The notes below the pieces were generated by a model. That model ran no database searches. It was not told where the DNA came from and was given only the letters and a program-made list of their open reading frames with translations. Shown in pieces: positions 45,925 through 54,168 of a stretch of DNA of 64,000 nucleotides; position 1 is the stretch's first letter, and each line of letters opens with the position of its first letter. Where the stretch lies: NCBI RefSeq assembly GCF_000025625.1, contig NC_013922.1:124001-188000 (forward strand), given 5' to 3'. The translations under genes and the position numbers were made by a program. This DNA comes from Natrialba magadii ATCC 43099 (GTDB lineage Archaea > Halobacteriota > Halobacteria > Halobacteriales > Natrialbaceae).

Positions 45925-46343
45925 GGCTGTCCACTCGGTGAAAGCCACTCCCAGAACACAGAGCGTACACCCAACGCACCAGACGCGCCCCTAGCGTACC
46001 AGACACTACCCACACGCCCCGAAGACCCAACACGCTACGCACACGCCCCAAAGCCCCCAACACGCCACGCACACGCCCCTAAACCACTACCACGTCACAC
46101 ACCCCCGACACACCACCACCAACCGCCCCACCGACTCGAGTCCAACCACGAACTAACTCGAGTCCAGCCAGCCACCAGGGTCGAGGAGCCGTGGGTCTCG
46201 TTACTCGAGTAGCTCGGTAGCTGAGCCAGGAGACACCCACCACAGCCACCACCGGTGACGACAGGTGTCCACGGAACGTCCGCTCACCAAACGAATTCAC
46301 AGCCGGCCTCGAGTGTGGGCTACAGCGACCACGTCAGAAACGG
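45925..46343 (+). repeat. G-poor, C-rich repeat tract downstream of the coiled-coil gene
   Basis: Between about 45985 and 46135 the plus strand has almost no G. Two 24-base direct repeats with a 30-base period lie at 46026-46049 and 46056-46079, and shorter CACACGCCCC units occur before and after. No gene is visible. The strand asymmetry and iteron-like units could mark a replication or partition site; this is speculative. Confidence 0.5.
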
Positions 46344-46886
46344 TCACTCAGACCGATAGCCCGCGGTGAAGTGTGATGGATGGAGCAACGTCGAAACGGA
46401 CTGTGGAGGGGCGAAGTACACGTCGAAATCGTAGTAGCCATAGCTGGGAACGACGGCGGCTGCTGCCTGCTGTAGCGGCAGGTCGGTTGTAAACAGATTC
46501 ACGTGAATGTTTTCCGCGCGTTCGAACAGTTGCATCGTGACGCCGATGAGTGAGTGATCTTCCGCAAACACTGCGGTCTTCCCGTGCGTGATCGCCGATT
46601 CCATGACGTGTCGTGCGTCCTGAACCGTAGCATCGACGGGTTCAGAGTCAGCAACCGGCGCAGCAATATCGATCCATCCGTCACGGATTGCCTGGTCGAC
46701 GTAGTCGCTTCCGGACGGCTGCTGATCGGCGGTTGGATCACCTCCGAGTTCGGCATAAATCGGGCGCGGAAGTTGAATTTCGACGGTGTGCTCTGTGATG
46801 ATCGTCTCCAGGTCGTCGTACGCAGCACTCGGTGGCTTGCCAATTCCGTGGAAAATACCGGTATCGAGGACGTTGACGACTCTCAT
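46344..46886 (-). CDS. PIN-domain-like toxin
   Basis: This 180-residue protein begins MRVVNVLDTGIFHGIGKPPS with a strand-1 Asp, has LPRPIYAELGGDP with an acidic residue in the middle, and FAEDHSLIGVTMQLFE with VNLFTTDLPL late, consistent with a PIN-like nuclease. Its start overlaps the upstream winged-helix gene by 4 bases, as in TA operons. It is longer than standard VapC. Confidence 0.6.
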   Translation of the reverse strand: MRVVNVLDTGIFHGIGKPPSAAYDDLETIITEHTVEIQLPRPIYAELGGDPTADQQPSGSDYVDQAIRDGWIDIAAPVADSEPVDATVQDARHVMESAITHGKTAVFAEDHSLIGVTMQLFERAENIHVNLFTTDLPLQQAAAAVVPSYGYYDFDVYFAPPQSVSTLLHPSHFTAGYRSE

Positions 46887-47494
46887 TCAGTATCGGCCGA
46901 CTCGTCCGGCGTCGCGTCGTGAACAGTTGCGGCAGCAGTTTCGTCAACATCGCCGCCGTGGATGTGATTCGACTCGGGAGTGAGCTCCAGAATGTCGAGA
47001 ATTTCGCCGAGCATCTCGAAGGCTGCAGCACGAGAGATGTCGAGGCTGTCAGCGATCGCTCGGTGGGTCGTCGACCCGGTAGCGTACGCCCGAGCCAGCG
47101 GGAGAAACTCGGCGAGCGTCTCGATACCGTACTGATCGATGAACCGATCGACTTCCGGGTTCTCGTCGCGCTCGGCAAGAACACGGGCGAGTTCGGGTGT
47201 CACGGTGATCTGCTCGCCATCGATCTCGATGGTCAACTCGAAGTCACGTGTTTCGTACACCGTGCTCCCGTTTTCGCGCCCCGCCTCAGCGAGCAAGCCT
47301 GCTGCTTTGAGCAGTTCACAGTAGTCGTACGCTGCTGTTTTCCCAATGCTAACCTGCGGAAGGACAGCCGGAATCGTCGTCGGCCCGTTGCGAAGCACGG
47401 CGTAGAACTCCGCTAACTTTGGCTTTTGGAGGAGGTCGAGGACAGGACGCAGGTCCGTCACCTCAATCTCTGTCGTGTTTTGTTGTGTCGCCAT
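46883..47494 (-). CDS. winged-helix antitoxin/regulator
   Basis: This 203-residue protein has a helix-turn-helix (QVSIGKTAAYDYCELLKAAG), a central hydrophobic domain (FELTIEIDGEQITVTPELAR) and a second HTH (HRAIADSLDISRAAAFEMLG) near the C-terminus, then an acidic tail. The 4-base overlap with the PIN-like gene makes it the presumed antitoxin. Two HTH units in one chain are unusual for an antitoxin. Confidence 0.62.
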   Translation of the reverse strand: MATQQNTTEIEVTDLRPVLDLLQKPKLAEFYAVLRNGPTTIPAVLPQVSIGKTAAYDYCELLKAAGLLAEAGRENGSTVYETRDFELTIEIDGEQITVTPELARVLAERDENPEVDRFIDQYGIETLAEFLPLARAYATGSTTHRAIADSLDISRAAAFEMLGEILDILELTPESNHIHGGDVDETAAATVHDATPDESADTE

Positions 47495-47646
47495 CACACT
47501 CACTAGTTCGCACTCCGCGAACTAAAAACTACCTGCGCAACGAGAGGAGTGATGCGATTATCGGTCGAGTATTGGCACTACTCGAGTCCAGTCGATCGGC
47601 AGATCGGGAATAGCACAGTGTGACGCGAGCCTTTGGCTCACACCCC

Positions 47647-47761
47647 GACGGCAAACACCGCGCCAGCAGTGACGAGAGGTGCCCACGGAACGCTGATAGG
47701 TTCGACCGAGAGTGATGGGGTGATCGGCTGAATACGGAACTGAACCGAGGACTGTTGTAGC
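47647..47761 (+). repeat. 115-bp dispersed direct repeat, copy A
   Basis: GACGGCAAACACCGCGCCAG and the following 95 bases recur at 50391-50507 in the same orientation with roughly 80-85% identity by eye. A shorter match (GACAGGTGTCCACGGAACG) is at about 46258-46276. It is not part of a recognisable gene and precedes TA genes. Confidence 0.6.
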
Positions 47762-47781
47762 TGTCCCGCCAATCATCCCAT

Positions 47782-48030
47782 ATGCGGACGATCGATGTTC
47801 CCTCGGACGTCTACGATTCCATACCCGTCCCGGAAGACGAGCGGGAAGACGTACTCCGACGAGAGTTAGCTGTGTCACTGTATCGGGAGGGGATGCTCTC
47901 GTTCGGAACGGCGCGTGAGCTCGCCGACCTCTCTCGCAAGGAGTTCCACCAACTGCTCGGCGACCGAAACGTCGAGCGCCACTACACGACCGAGGAACTC
48001 GCAGACGATCTCGAGTATGGTCAACGGTGA
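47782..48030 (+). CDS. UPF0175-family antitoxin
   Basis: This 82-residue protein, MRTIDVPSDVYDSIPVPEDE, then RRELAVSLYREGMLSFGTAR and ADLSRKEFHQLLGDR, is a clear UPF0175 match; this family pairs with PIN (DUF3368) toxins. The frame is intact. The toxin gene that should follow is frameshifted. Confidence 0.75.
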   Translation: MRTIDVPSDVYDSIPVPEDEREDVLRRELAVSLYREGMLSFGTARELADLSRKEFHQLLGDRNVERHYTTEELADDLEYGQR

Positions 48031-48306
48031 CGGCGGCGGTGACAGTGACCTCGTCGTCGCTGACACGTCTCCGAACTCACCCTTCATTGATCGACCGGCT
48101 TGACCTCGTCCGCAAGCACTCTCGCTCTCACCTTGTGGTCCGCTTTTAGCGACCAACCGTACTCGAGTGCACGGAACGTCGAGGACTGCACCTGCCGGAA
48201 GCGTGCTGGCCACGCGAGAACCCGAGCGGAACTCGTACGCTGCGGGAATCTGGTGGGCAGGTTCTACACTCATCTGTCCTGTAGCGTACCTGTACCCAAC
48301 GTCTAA
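48017..48306 (+). pseudogene. DUF3368-type PIN toxin remnant
   Basis: An ATG overlapping the antitoxin end gives DLVVADTSPNSPFIDRPA and a stop. In the next frame the sequence continues SLIDRLDLVRKHSRSHLVV. Together they match the PIN start VVADTSPL-N-L-LIDRLDLV, so a frameshift has broken the toxin. Nothing of the C-terminal half is recognisable. Confidence 0.55.
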
Positions 48307-48335
48307 GTCGTGTCAACGCATACGTTGACGTATCG

Positions 48336-48581
48336 ATGTCGACCGCTGACGAACAGATTCGAGTTAGCGACCGGGTGAAACGGCACCTCGATCGCCGGAG
48401 ACGCGAAGGGGAGAGCTGTAACGATGTTCTCGAGCGACTCTTCGAAAAGGACGGTGAGCACGATCTCCTCGCTGGGTTCGGACGGTGGTCGGACGACCAC
48501 GCTGATCGCGTTCGTGAGGCGCGCAAGAAGGAGAAAGAGAAGTCGAAAGCGAGGAACCGCCGTCTGTCGGAGGAGAGATGA
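48336..48581 (+). CDS. vapB: VapB antitoxin
   Basis: This 81-residue protein, STADEQIRVSDRVKRHLDRR, then CNDVLERLFEKDGEHDLLAG, has the DUF217-like VapB layout: an N-terminal strand, a helix pair and a basic C-terminus. It overlaps vapC by 4 bases (ATGA). Its promoter probably lies in the AT-richer bases around 48300-48330. Confidence 0.78.
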   Translation: MSTADEQIRVSDRVKRHLDRRRREGESCNDVLERLFEKDGEHDLLAGFGRWSDDHADRVREARKKEKEKSKARNRRLSEER

Positions 48582-48973
48582 AAGTACTCGATGCGAATTT
48601 TCTCATCGATTATCTGAACGGTGTTGACGCGACTGCCGAGTACTTACTCGCAAACGAGAACGAACAATTTGTATTTCCGGCACCAGCCTATGCTGAGGTG
48701 TTGGTCGGGGAAGGAAACGCTCCGAATGGTGACGTGACTGCGGCAGCGGTCGATCTCTCGTGGGGAGAGGTCTACGAGATTACCGAACAAACCACTGTTC
48801 TCGCCGGCGACATCGCAGATGAGGTCGGCCCACAGGGACCGTTCCTGACCGGAATGGACGCGCTCATCGCAGCAGTTGGCCGAGAGGTAGACGCGCCAGT
48901 CGTTTTAGCGGACGGTGACCTTACGCACGAAGCGGTCAAGGCGGTCATTGCTGTTGAGGAATACCGGAACTGA
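48578..48973 (+). CDS. vapC: VapC PIN-domain toxin
   Basis: This 131-residue PIN RNase has all four acidic motifs: MKVLDANFLIDYLNG (Asp5), PAPAYAEVLVGEG, FLTGMDALIAAVGRE and VVLADGDLTHEAVK. It is full length and coupled to VapB, so the pair is likely active, unlike the damaged VapC at 13121. Confidence 0.82.
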   Translation: MKVLDANFLIDYLNGVDATAEYLLANENEQFVFPAPAYAEVLVGEGNAPNGDVTAAAVDLSWGEVYEITEQTTVLAGDIADEVGPQGPFLTGMDALIAAVGREVDAPVVLADGDLTHEAVKAVIAVEEYRN

Positions 48974-49160
48974 TCGACCGACAACTGGTACAATCGGAGT
49001 TCTGCTACAGCGACAGAAGACGAAAGTCCACCGGCTTCACAGTAGGTACCAGTTCAGACCTCAGGAAAACCGTTAGAGCGGATGGAAGTCACCATCCAGT
49101 ATCCGACCGAATACAAGATGGGACGTGATGTAACCAGAGCCCCGACTCTGGAAGATGGTG

Positions 49161-49604
49161 TTACTCGTCGCCAGGGGAGGGGCGCGGCATTGCTTCGATA
49201 TCTCGAATTCGCGGCGTTTTCTCTACGGATTGCCATTGACGCGTCCACGCTTCTTCAGGAAATAACCCGTTTTGATCGAATAACGCACGAGCCTCCGCAG
49301 ACAGCTCGAAAAACTGGTAGGGGAAGCCACCAGTGCGCTCTCCTGGCTCGAACTCCAGCAACTGCACAACGCCCACGTCTGCTAACGTCTTGAGGTGGCG
49401 ACGAATGGCGTCATCACTCAGTCGAGGATTCATGTACGTCAGTTCCTCAACGCTGGGCGCTCCCTTGGGGTGGCCAACGATATCAGCGATGATATCTGCC
49501 CGCTTCTTGTCAGTCGCCTTCTGGAGGGCTTTCCACGCGTCGAATCCATTACTCGGACCGACCGTCTCCCCCCTGCTGGACACCGTCTCCGTGTCGGGTC
49601 TCAT
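49161..49604 (-). CDS. winged-helix transcriptional regulator
   Basis: This 147-residue protein has a winged helix (ADIIADIVGHPKGAPSVEEL, then SDDAIRRHLKTLADVGVVQL) and a wing with ERTGGFPYQFFELSAEARAL. ATG 49604 follows the nonconserved start. It is divergent from the 49728 gene with a 123-base shared spacer, so it probably controls that gene and itself. Confidence 0.7.
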   Translation of the reverse strand: MRPDTETVSSRGETVGPSNGFDAWKALQKATDKKRADIIADIVGHPKGAPSVEELTYMNPRLSDDAIRRHLKTLADVGVVQLLEFEPGERTGGFPYQFFELSAEARALFDQNGLFPEEAWTRQWQSVEKTPRIRDIEAMPRPSPGDE

Positions 49605-49727
49605 ACGTCCTTCTTCGGGCGCTTCCGCAATAAGCATTCGCACCTGAGTGATGGTCGCTCCACAACTCGAATGAATATACTGTCATAACCATATCGACGG
49701 CAATCGCACAGTTGATATGCTTCCAGC

Positions 49728-50345
49728 ATGTATAACCACAAAATGAATGCTGACGGTTGTGACGATGAACCGCATGACGGTGGCGGTTCAACCGCACCCT
49801 CGCAGGACGAGTTGCTCGACAAGTTGGAGAACGTCAGTCTCTCACCGACAGAACACCAGCGGATCAAGGACCTGGTGAATCGAGATTTAACCGAGATCAA
49901 GGGATATGACCGGCGGTATCTAAGCGTCGGAGCGGGTGGGACAACTGGAGCAGCGACACGCCGAAAGATCGTCTACGAGCTGTTGGATGGTCGAACGGAC
50001 CCGCCCGCCGTCGCCTTTCGATTAGAGGACTACGGCCTGACGCCCGACGAAATCAGACTCTGGGCTCGCGCCTTCGATATCCTCTGTGGCCGAGCCACAC
50101 ATATCGTTGCCGTGATCGAGGACTTTGATGGCGGGTACGTGTGGGAAATGGGGCTACTGTTCGCTCCGCCGTACCGGGAAAAAGCGTGGATCCTGAAACG
50201 AAAGTACGATGATCCACAGACCGAGAGAGAAAAGTACGAAAACGGGATGGCGGCGTCACACGTCGAACTGCTCCTCACTGGTCCTCGCTGTTTTGGATGG
50301 GCAGACACGGACGACCTTCGAGACTCTGTTAGCGAGATCCCGTGA
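49728..50345 (+). CDS. nucleoside 2-deoxyribosyltransferase-like protein (DUF7509-like)
   Basis: This 205-residue protein has an acidic start, then YLSVGAGGTTGAATRRKIVY, FRLEDYGLTPDEIRLWARAF and HIVAVIEDFDGGYVWEMGLL. The last segment recalls the Asp/Gly-x-WE active site of nucleoside deoxyribosyltransferases and related base hydrolases. Some relatives act as effectors in defence systems. The divergent winged-helix gene supports regulated expression. The biochemical role is inferred. Confidence 0.55.
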   Translation: MYNHKMNADGCDDEPHDGGGSTAPSQDELLDKLENVSLSPTEHQRIKDLVNRDLTEIKGYDRRYLSVGAGGTTGAATRRKIVYELLDGRTDPPAVAFRLEDYGLTPDEIRLWARAFDILCGRATHIVAVIEDFDGGYVWEMGLLFAPPYREKAWILKRKYDDPQTEREKYENGMAASHVELLLTGPRCFGWADTDDLRDSVSEIP

Positions 50346-50390
50346 GGAGGGGTGGCTTCGTGGCGGGGCGACGCCCATGGACGAGCGCTT

Positions 50391-50507
50391 GACGGCAAAC
50401 ACCGCGCCAGTAGTGACGAGAGGTACCCATGAAACGCTGATAGGTCCGACCGAAAATGACGGGACGATCGGCTGAATACGGAACTGATCTGGGGACCGTT
50501 GGGGATG
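50391..50507 (+). repeat. 115-bp dispersed direct repeat, copy B
   Basis: This is the second copy of the repeat at 47647-47761, with scattered substitutions and few indels. It starts 46 bases after the deoxyribosyltransferase-like gene. Similarity fades after GGAACTGATCTGG. Confidence 0.6.
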
Positions 50508-50610
50508 AGCTGACGGTCGGTACGTATCGGTTCGAATCGAGTAACAGAACACAAATCTCTAACTGTGCGAAAGAGATAATGGTCCGAATAGAGACTATAG
50601 AGGTGAGAAG

Positions 50611-50733
50611 ATGGTCCTGAAGGATATTCCCACTGTCGATGAACTGGCCGAAACAACCGGCCAGTCCAAGGAACAACTTCTGAAGGACCGTGAGGCTGCG
50701 GCGAAAATGTCGAGCGCTGCTGACGACGAGTAG
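50611..50733 (+). CDS. small protein (40 aa)
   Basis: A 40-codon frame encodes MVLKDIPTVDELAETTGQSK, then EQLLKDREAAAKMSSAADDE, a helical acidic protein. A purine-rich AGAGGTGAG precedes the ATG by 6 bases, an apparent ribosome site. No family is recognised. Confidence 0.5.
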   Translation: MVLKDIPTVDELAETTGQSKEQLLKDREAAAKMSSAADDE

Positions 50734-50741
50734 CAGTACAT

Positions 50742-51005
50742 CTATTTCGATCTGTCGTCGGACTCATCACTCACGTCGAGGATTTCTGCCGCTACGTCTT
50801 TCACATGCTGCTGGTGAGAAGCAGACGTCTGGACGTCTTGGGCCGCTTCGAGTTGGTCATTGACGACGGCGTTTTGCTGTGGTCCCCACGTCTCCGGTGG
50901 GTGGGACTCGATATATTCGACCCAGCGCTTGATGCCCTCGATGCGCTGCTCGCGGTTGCGTTCGTGCTTTTCCTCGAGGTGTTCACGCACGTTTGAGTCG
51001 CTCAT
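50742..51005 (-). CDS. hypothetical small helical protein
   Basis: This 87-residue protein, MSDSNVREHLEEKHERNREQ, then RIEGIKRWVEYIESHPPETW and an acidic C-terminus, is mostly helical and soluble. It is not recognised. ATG 51005 is chosen over 51035 because the extension lacks protein-like character. It is convergent with the 40-residue frame. Confidence 0.55.
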   Translation of the reverse strand: MSDSNVREHLEEKHERNREQRIEGIKRWVEYIESHPPETWGPQQNAVVNDQLEAAQDVQTSASHQQHVKDVAAEILDVSDESDDRSK

Positions 51006-51085
51006 ACTCACTCCACGTCCAGCCGTGTTACCCATTCTTCAAGCTGAGCCACACTAAAACCATCTCCTGGGCTGCCCCCTTCTGG

Positions 51086-51886
51086 TCATCGCCGATCTTC
51101 GAGATCATCAATCGCGCGGTGAAACTGCTCGCTGTTCGGTGGATGTGCCGCCCTCGCCTGTTCTTCTAGCACACCGATGTACGTCTCGAACTCGTCTTGC
51201 TCAAGCGTAGCCGCGAGCACGCACTCGACGTAACCGTCGAGGGCAGACTGCAAGGCGCTGGCGTAGTGGTCGTATGCGGCGTCGATTCGATGCTCGTTGG
51301 CGTCGATCTCTTCGAACAGCGCGCGATAGACGGTCGCGGCTTCCAGGTAGCGCTCGCGCTCGCGATAGTGCGTAGCCACCTCGAAGAACTGCGAGAAGTC
51401 GATGGCGTCGGTGACGACCGGATACTCCTGTGTGTGCCGGTCGAACAGTTGCTCGATTTCGGCGCGGTAGTCGTCGACAGACTTTCCGGCACTGCCGAAA
51501 CGCGAAACGAACTGCTCACGGAGGTCTGGCTGTTCTGCGAGGACATCGCGGAGAAACGCTCGGAGGTCGTCGGCCGAGACGGTTTGGAGTAGCGACTCCA
51601 CCTGTTCGCTCTCGTCCCGGGGCGGATCGGCGGCGACAGTCAACAATACTGCAACAACGTGTTTGCACTCCCCAGCGCCGTCGTAGGGACACGTACATCG
51701 GGCGTCGATGGTGTCCGCTCCCCATTCGACGACTACGTCGTAGTGAGACGACCCGCGTACGACGGCGGTGACGATGTCGTCGAACCGTTCGATTCGCTGG
51801 ATACGCCCCTCGTTGTGATACCGTTGCCCCCGTTCGAACACGGCATCAGTGCACAGACTTCGGATGGTCGACTCGTCGATGATCAT
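51086..51886 (-). CDS. SWIM zinc-finger protein (short paralogue)
   Basis: This 266-residue protein has a SWIM finger at residues 64-76 (CTCPYDGAGECKH) after an N-terminal beta-rich part (FERGQRYHNEGRIQRIERFD). A helical region follows that matches the 848-residue protein at 14246 (DDLRAFLRDVLAEQPDLREQ against TLREFLRDVLAANNSLRERF). It lacks that protein's N-terminal domain and its C-terminal half. Zinc binding is likely and the partner is unknown. Confidence 0.8.
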   Translation of the reverse strand: MIIDESTIRSLCTDAVFERGQRYHNEGRIQRIERFDDIVTAVVRGSSHYDVVVEWGADTIDARCTCPYDGAGECKHVVAVLLTVAADPPRDESEQVESLLQTVSADDLRAFLRDVLAEQPDLREQFVSRFGSAGKSVDDYRAEIEQLFDRHTQEYPVVTDAIDFSQFFEVATHYRERERYLEAATVYRALFEEIDANEHRIDAAYDHYASALQSALDGYVECVLAATLEQDEFETYIGVLEEQARAAHPPNSEQFHRAIDDLEDRR

Positions 51887-52377
51887 CTATTGATCAGCAC
51901 TCCCGCCATACTGTTGTTTTGTTCCCTCGCCGTGTAGATGCCCTGTCTCACAGCCACTCGTGCCCACCCACGAGAGACGCACTCGAGTGCAGACGATTGA
52001 GAGGGACGACTCTCGCTTCTCGAGCAACAACCCGGCGTACCGCGGCTACCCGTGAGTAGTCCACCAAGGTCGACCGTTTTCCACGCCGTCGTACAACACA
52101 ACTCATCGGAGCACAGAACTATAGTAACAACTGCAACTAGTTACACACTGATCGCCGAGCAGGCTGGCGATCAGGTGTGCAGTGACTTGCAGTGGCTACT
52201 ATAACGGACGTTACCCTTCTTTCAGCAATAACTCTCACCCATGATGACCTATTGACGAACATACAATCCCGTCTCCACACAGCAGGCTGTCGATTGGTCG
52301 CTTCGATGATGCAGTGCAACTGAACGGACGAGTCGATACCAATCTGTGTCGTGATTCAGGGGGAGGCCCTCCACACT
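51887..52377. other. 490-bp gap containing the palindromic element
   Basis: Apart from the palindromic element at 52120-52203 no gene or clear motif is visible. The bases 51960-52110 contain no frame with protein character. Confidence 0.4.
52120..52203 (-). repeat. palindromic dispersed element (MITE-like), short form
   Basis: TATAGTAACAACTGCAACTA at one end and GTGACTTGCAGTGGCTACTA at the other form imperfect inverted ends around GATCGCCGAGCAGGCTGGCG (a short hairpin). It matches the element at 16855-16978 in reverse orientation; that copy has an additional 40-base internal hairpin. Confidence 0.6.
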
Positions 52378-52692
52378 TCACCGCTCGACGCAGTTCTCAG
52401 AGTGGGGCTCAAACAGCTGTACGCAACAGTTGTGGGTCACAGCCACCGTATAGCCGTAATACCGAAAGGTTACACGGACGGGTGACCCGTGACGATTTGC
52501 GTGGTCGACAAGCGAACCCAGTGCTGCCGGATCTATCCGGTCGTGCAGCGGCGGGAGGTCGGCCACCGGAGTATTGGTTCTGGCGGCAACCGCCCGCGTA
52601 ATCGCTGCTGTGAGTGAATCGGACCCCTGGACGTTGACACGGAGAAGGAGGTCCTCACTCTCCGGATTGGAGTCGCTGTTGGGGTTGGTCAT
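52378..52692 (-). CDS. HalOD1 output domain protein
   Basis: This 104-residue protein has a Ser/Asn/Glu-rich start and the HalOD1 pattern: SLTAAITRAVAARTNTPVAD, LPPLHDRIDPAALGSLVDHA and VRVTFRYYGYTVAVTHNC. HalOD1 is a haloarchaeal output domain often linked to signalling proteins. It stands alone here. Confidence 0.8.
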   Translation of the reverse strand: MTNPNSDSNPESEDLLLRVNVQGSDSLTAAITRAVAARTNTPVADLPPLHDRIDPAALGSLVDHANRHGSPVRVTFRYYGYTVAVTHNCCVQLFEPHSENCVER

Positions 52693-53181
52693 AGTAGAGA
52701 GTGTGACTATCGTCCAAAGAGACTGGTTCCAATACAGTTGGGTACCGTAACCTCTCTAAAATCACACGGTTTACACGATGGCGGCCAGTAGATTAATACA
52801 CGCCCCATACCACTGCATAGATAGCGAAGCAGGCGGCGTTGCCGATACAACCACCGTACGAGTCGACAACACCGTCCTCTTCGCGTCGCTACCGTCGTCA
52901 GACGGTAGCCCACTGCCGCTGTCCGATCCACCATCCCTGTGAATCGGACACAGGTCCGACTGCAGGGTGTACGCGTGTCCCACAACTCGCGTTGTACCCC
53001 GCAGTCGGCCTACTCATGTCTCTGTGCGCCACCCAACTGTCGTCACACCTGCACTGAGTTAGCGGTGCAGACACCGTGGCCTCTGCCTCTAATCAACGAC
53101 TACGCGACCGGTGTGCAGGAGCCACGCTTCTCTCAGCAGTGATAGCAATCCACTTTTCTTCATACACGTGTTCGTTCGGAT
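52693..53181. other. 489-bp gap upstream of the epimerase gene
   Basis: Two overlapping minus-strand frames (52707-52985, 52771-52983) exist but show no conserved pattern. The last 40 bases before 53182 are AT-richer and probably hold the epimerase promoter. Confidence 0.35.
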
Positions 53182-54168
53182 ATGGACATTTTCGTCACGG
53201 GCGGTGCCGGCTTCATCGGCGGTCACCTCGCCGAGTCGTTCGCCGCGGCCGGCCACGACGTCACGGTGCTCGATAACTACGAACCGTACTACGACCTCGG
53301 GATCAAGGAGCACAACGTCGAAGCGGTCGAAGCAGCCGCCACCGACTCCGATGGCTCCTGCGAGATCGTCGACGGCTCGGTCACCGACGCCGACCTCCTC
53401 ACCTCACTCACCAACCAAACCGACGTCATCTACCACCAGGCCGCCCAGGCCGGCGTCCGCAAGAGCGTCGAGGAACCGGACAAGGTCAACGAGTTCAACG
53501 TCACGGGCACCGTCAACGTCCTCGAGGCGGCCCGCACCAACGACGTCGACCGGGTCGTCTACGCCTCCTCCTCGAGTGTCTACGGGAAACCGGAGTACCT
53601 CCCCTACGACGAGGCCCACCCGAACGAACCCGTCTCTCCCTACGGCGTCTCCAAGCTCTCGGCCGAACACTACATGCGCGTCTACAACGAGGTGTACGGC
53701 CTCCCGACGGTCTCCCTGCGCTATTTCACCGTCTACGGGCCGCGAATGCGTCCCAACATGGCCATCTCGAACTTCGTCTCGCGCTGTATGCGCGGCGAGC
53801 CGCCGGTCATCTACGGCGACGGCGAACAGACGCGGGACTTCACCTACATCGCGGACGTCGTCGACGCCAACCACCGCCTGCTCACCGACGACAGCGCCGA
53901 CGGCGAAGTGATGAACATCGGGTCGACGGACAACATCGACATCGAAACGCTCGCGGAGGTCGTCCGCGACGAGATCGATCCCGACCTCCCACTCGAGTAC
54001 ACCGAGGCACGGGATGGCGATGCCGAACACACGCACGCGGACATCTCGAAGGCGAACGAGTTGATCGGCTACGAGCCGAGTCGGGATATCCGCGAGGGTG
54101 TCGGCGAGTTCATCGACTGGTACGAAACGAACCGCGAATGGTACGAGCCACTCGTTGTGAACTCTTAA
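53182..54168 (+). CDS. NAD-dependent sugar-nucleotide epimerase/dehydratase
   Basis: This 328-residue extended SDR enzyme has GGAGFIGGHLAESFAAAGHD at the NAD site, VVYASSSSVYGKPEYLPYDE, the catalytic SPYGVSKLSAEHY (YxxxK) and GDGEQTRDFTYIADVV. The family includes UDP-glucose 4-epimerase and UDP-glucuronate epimerases used in haloarchaeal S-layer glycans. It stands alone with host-like GC, so it may serve general glycan synthesis. Confidence 0.88.
   Translation: MDIFVTGGAGFIGGHLAESFAAAGHDVTVLDNYEPYYDLGIKEHNVEAVEAAATDSDGSCEIVDGSVTDADLLTSLTNQTDVIYHQAAQAGVRKSVEEPDKVNEFNVTGTVNVLEAARTNDVDRVVYASSSSVYGKPEYLPYDEAHPNEPVSPYGVSKLSAEHYMRVYNEVYGLPTVSLRYFTVYGPRMRPNMAISNFVSRCMRGEPPVIYGDGEQTRDFTYIADVVDANHRLLTDDSADGEVMNIGSTDNIDIETLAEVVRDEIDPDLPLEYTEARDGDAEHTHADISKANELIGYEPSRDIREGVGEFIDWYETNREWYEPLVVNS

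Noticed and set aside
52707-52985. Minus-strand frames of 70-92 codons before the epimerase
   Set aside because: Two overlapping frames compete, neither with a recognisable fold or a credible start.
53111-53911. 266-codon frame overlapping the epimerase gene in another frame
   Set aside because: It is made almost entirely of Ser/Thr/Arg/Pro, a frameshifted reading of the epimerase.
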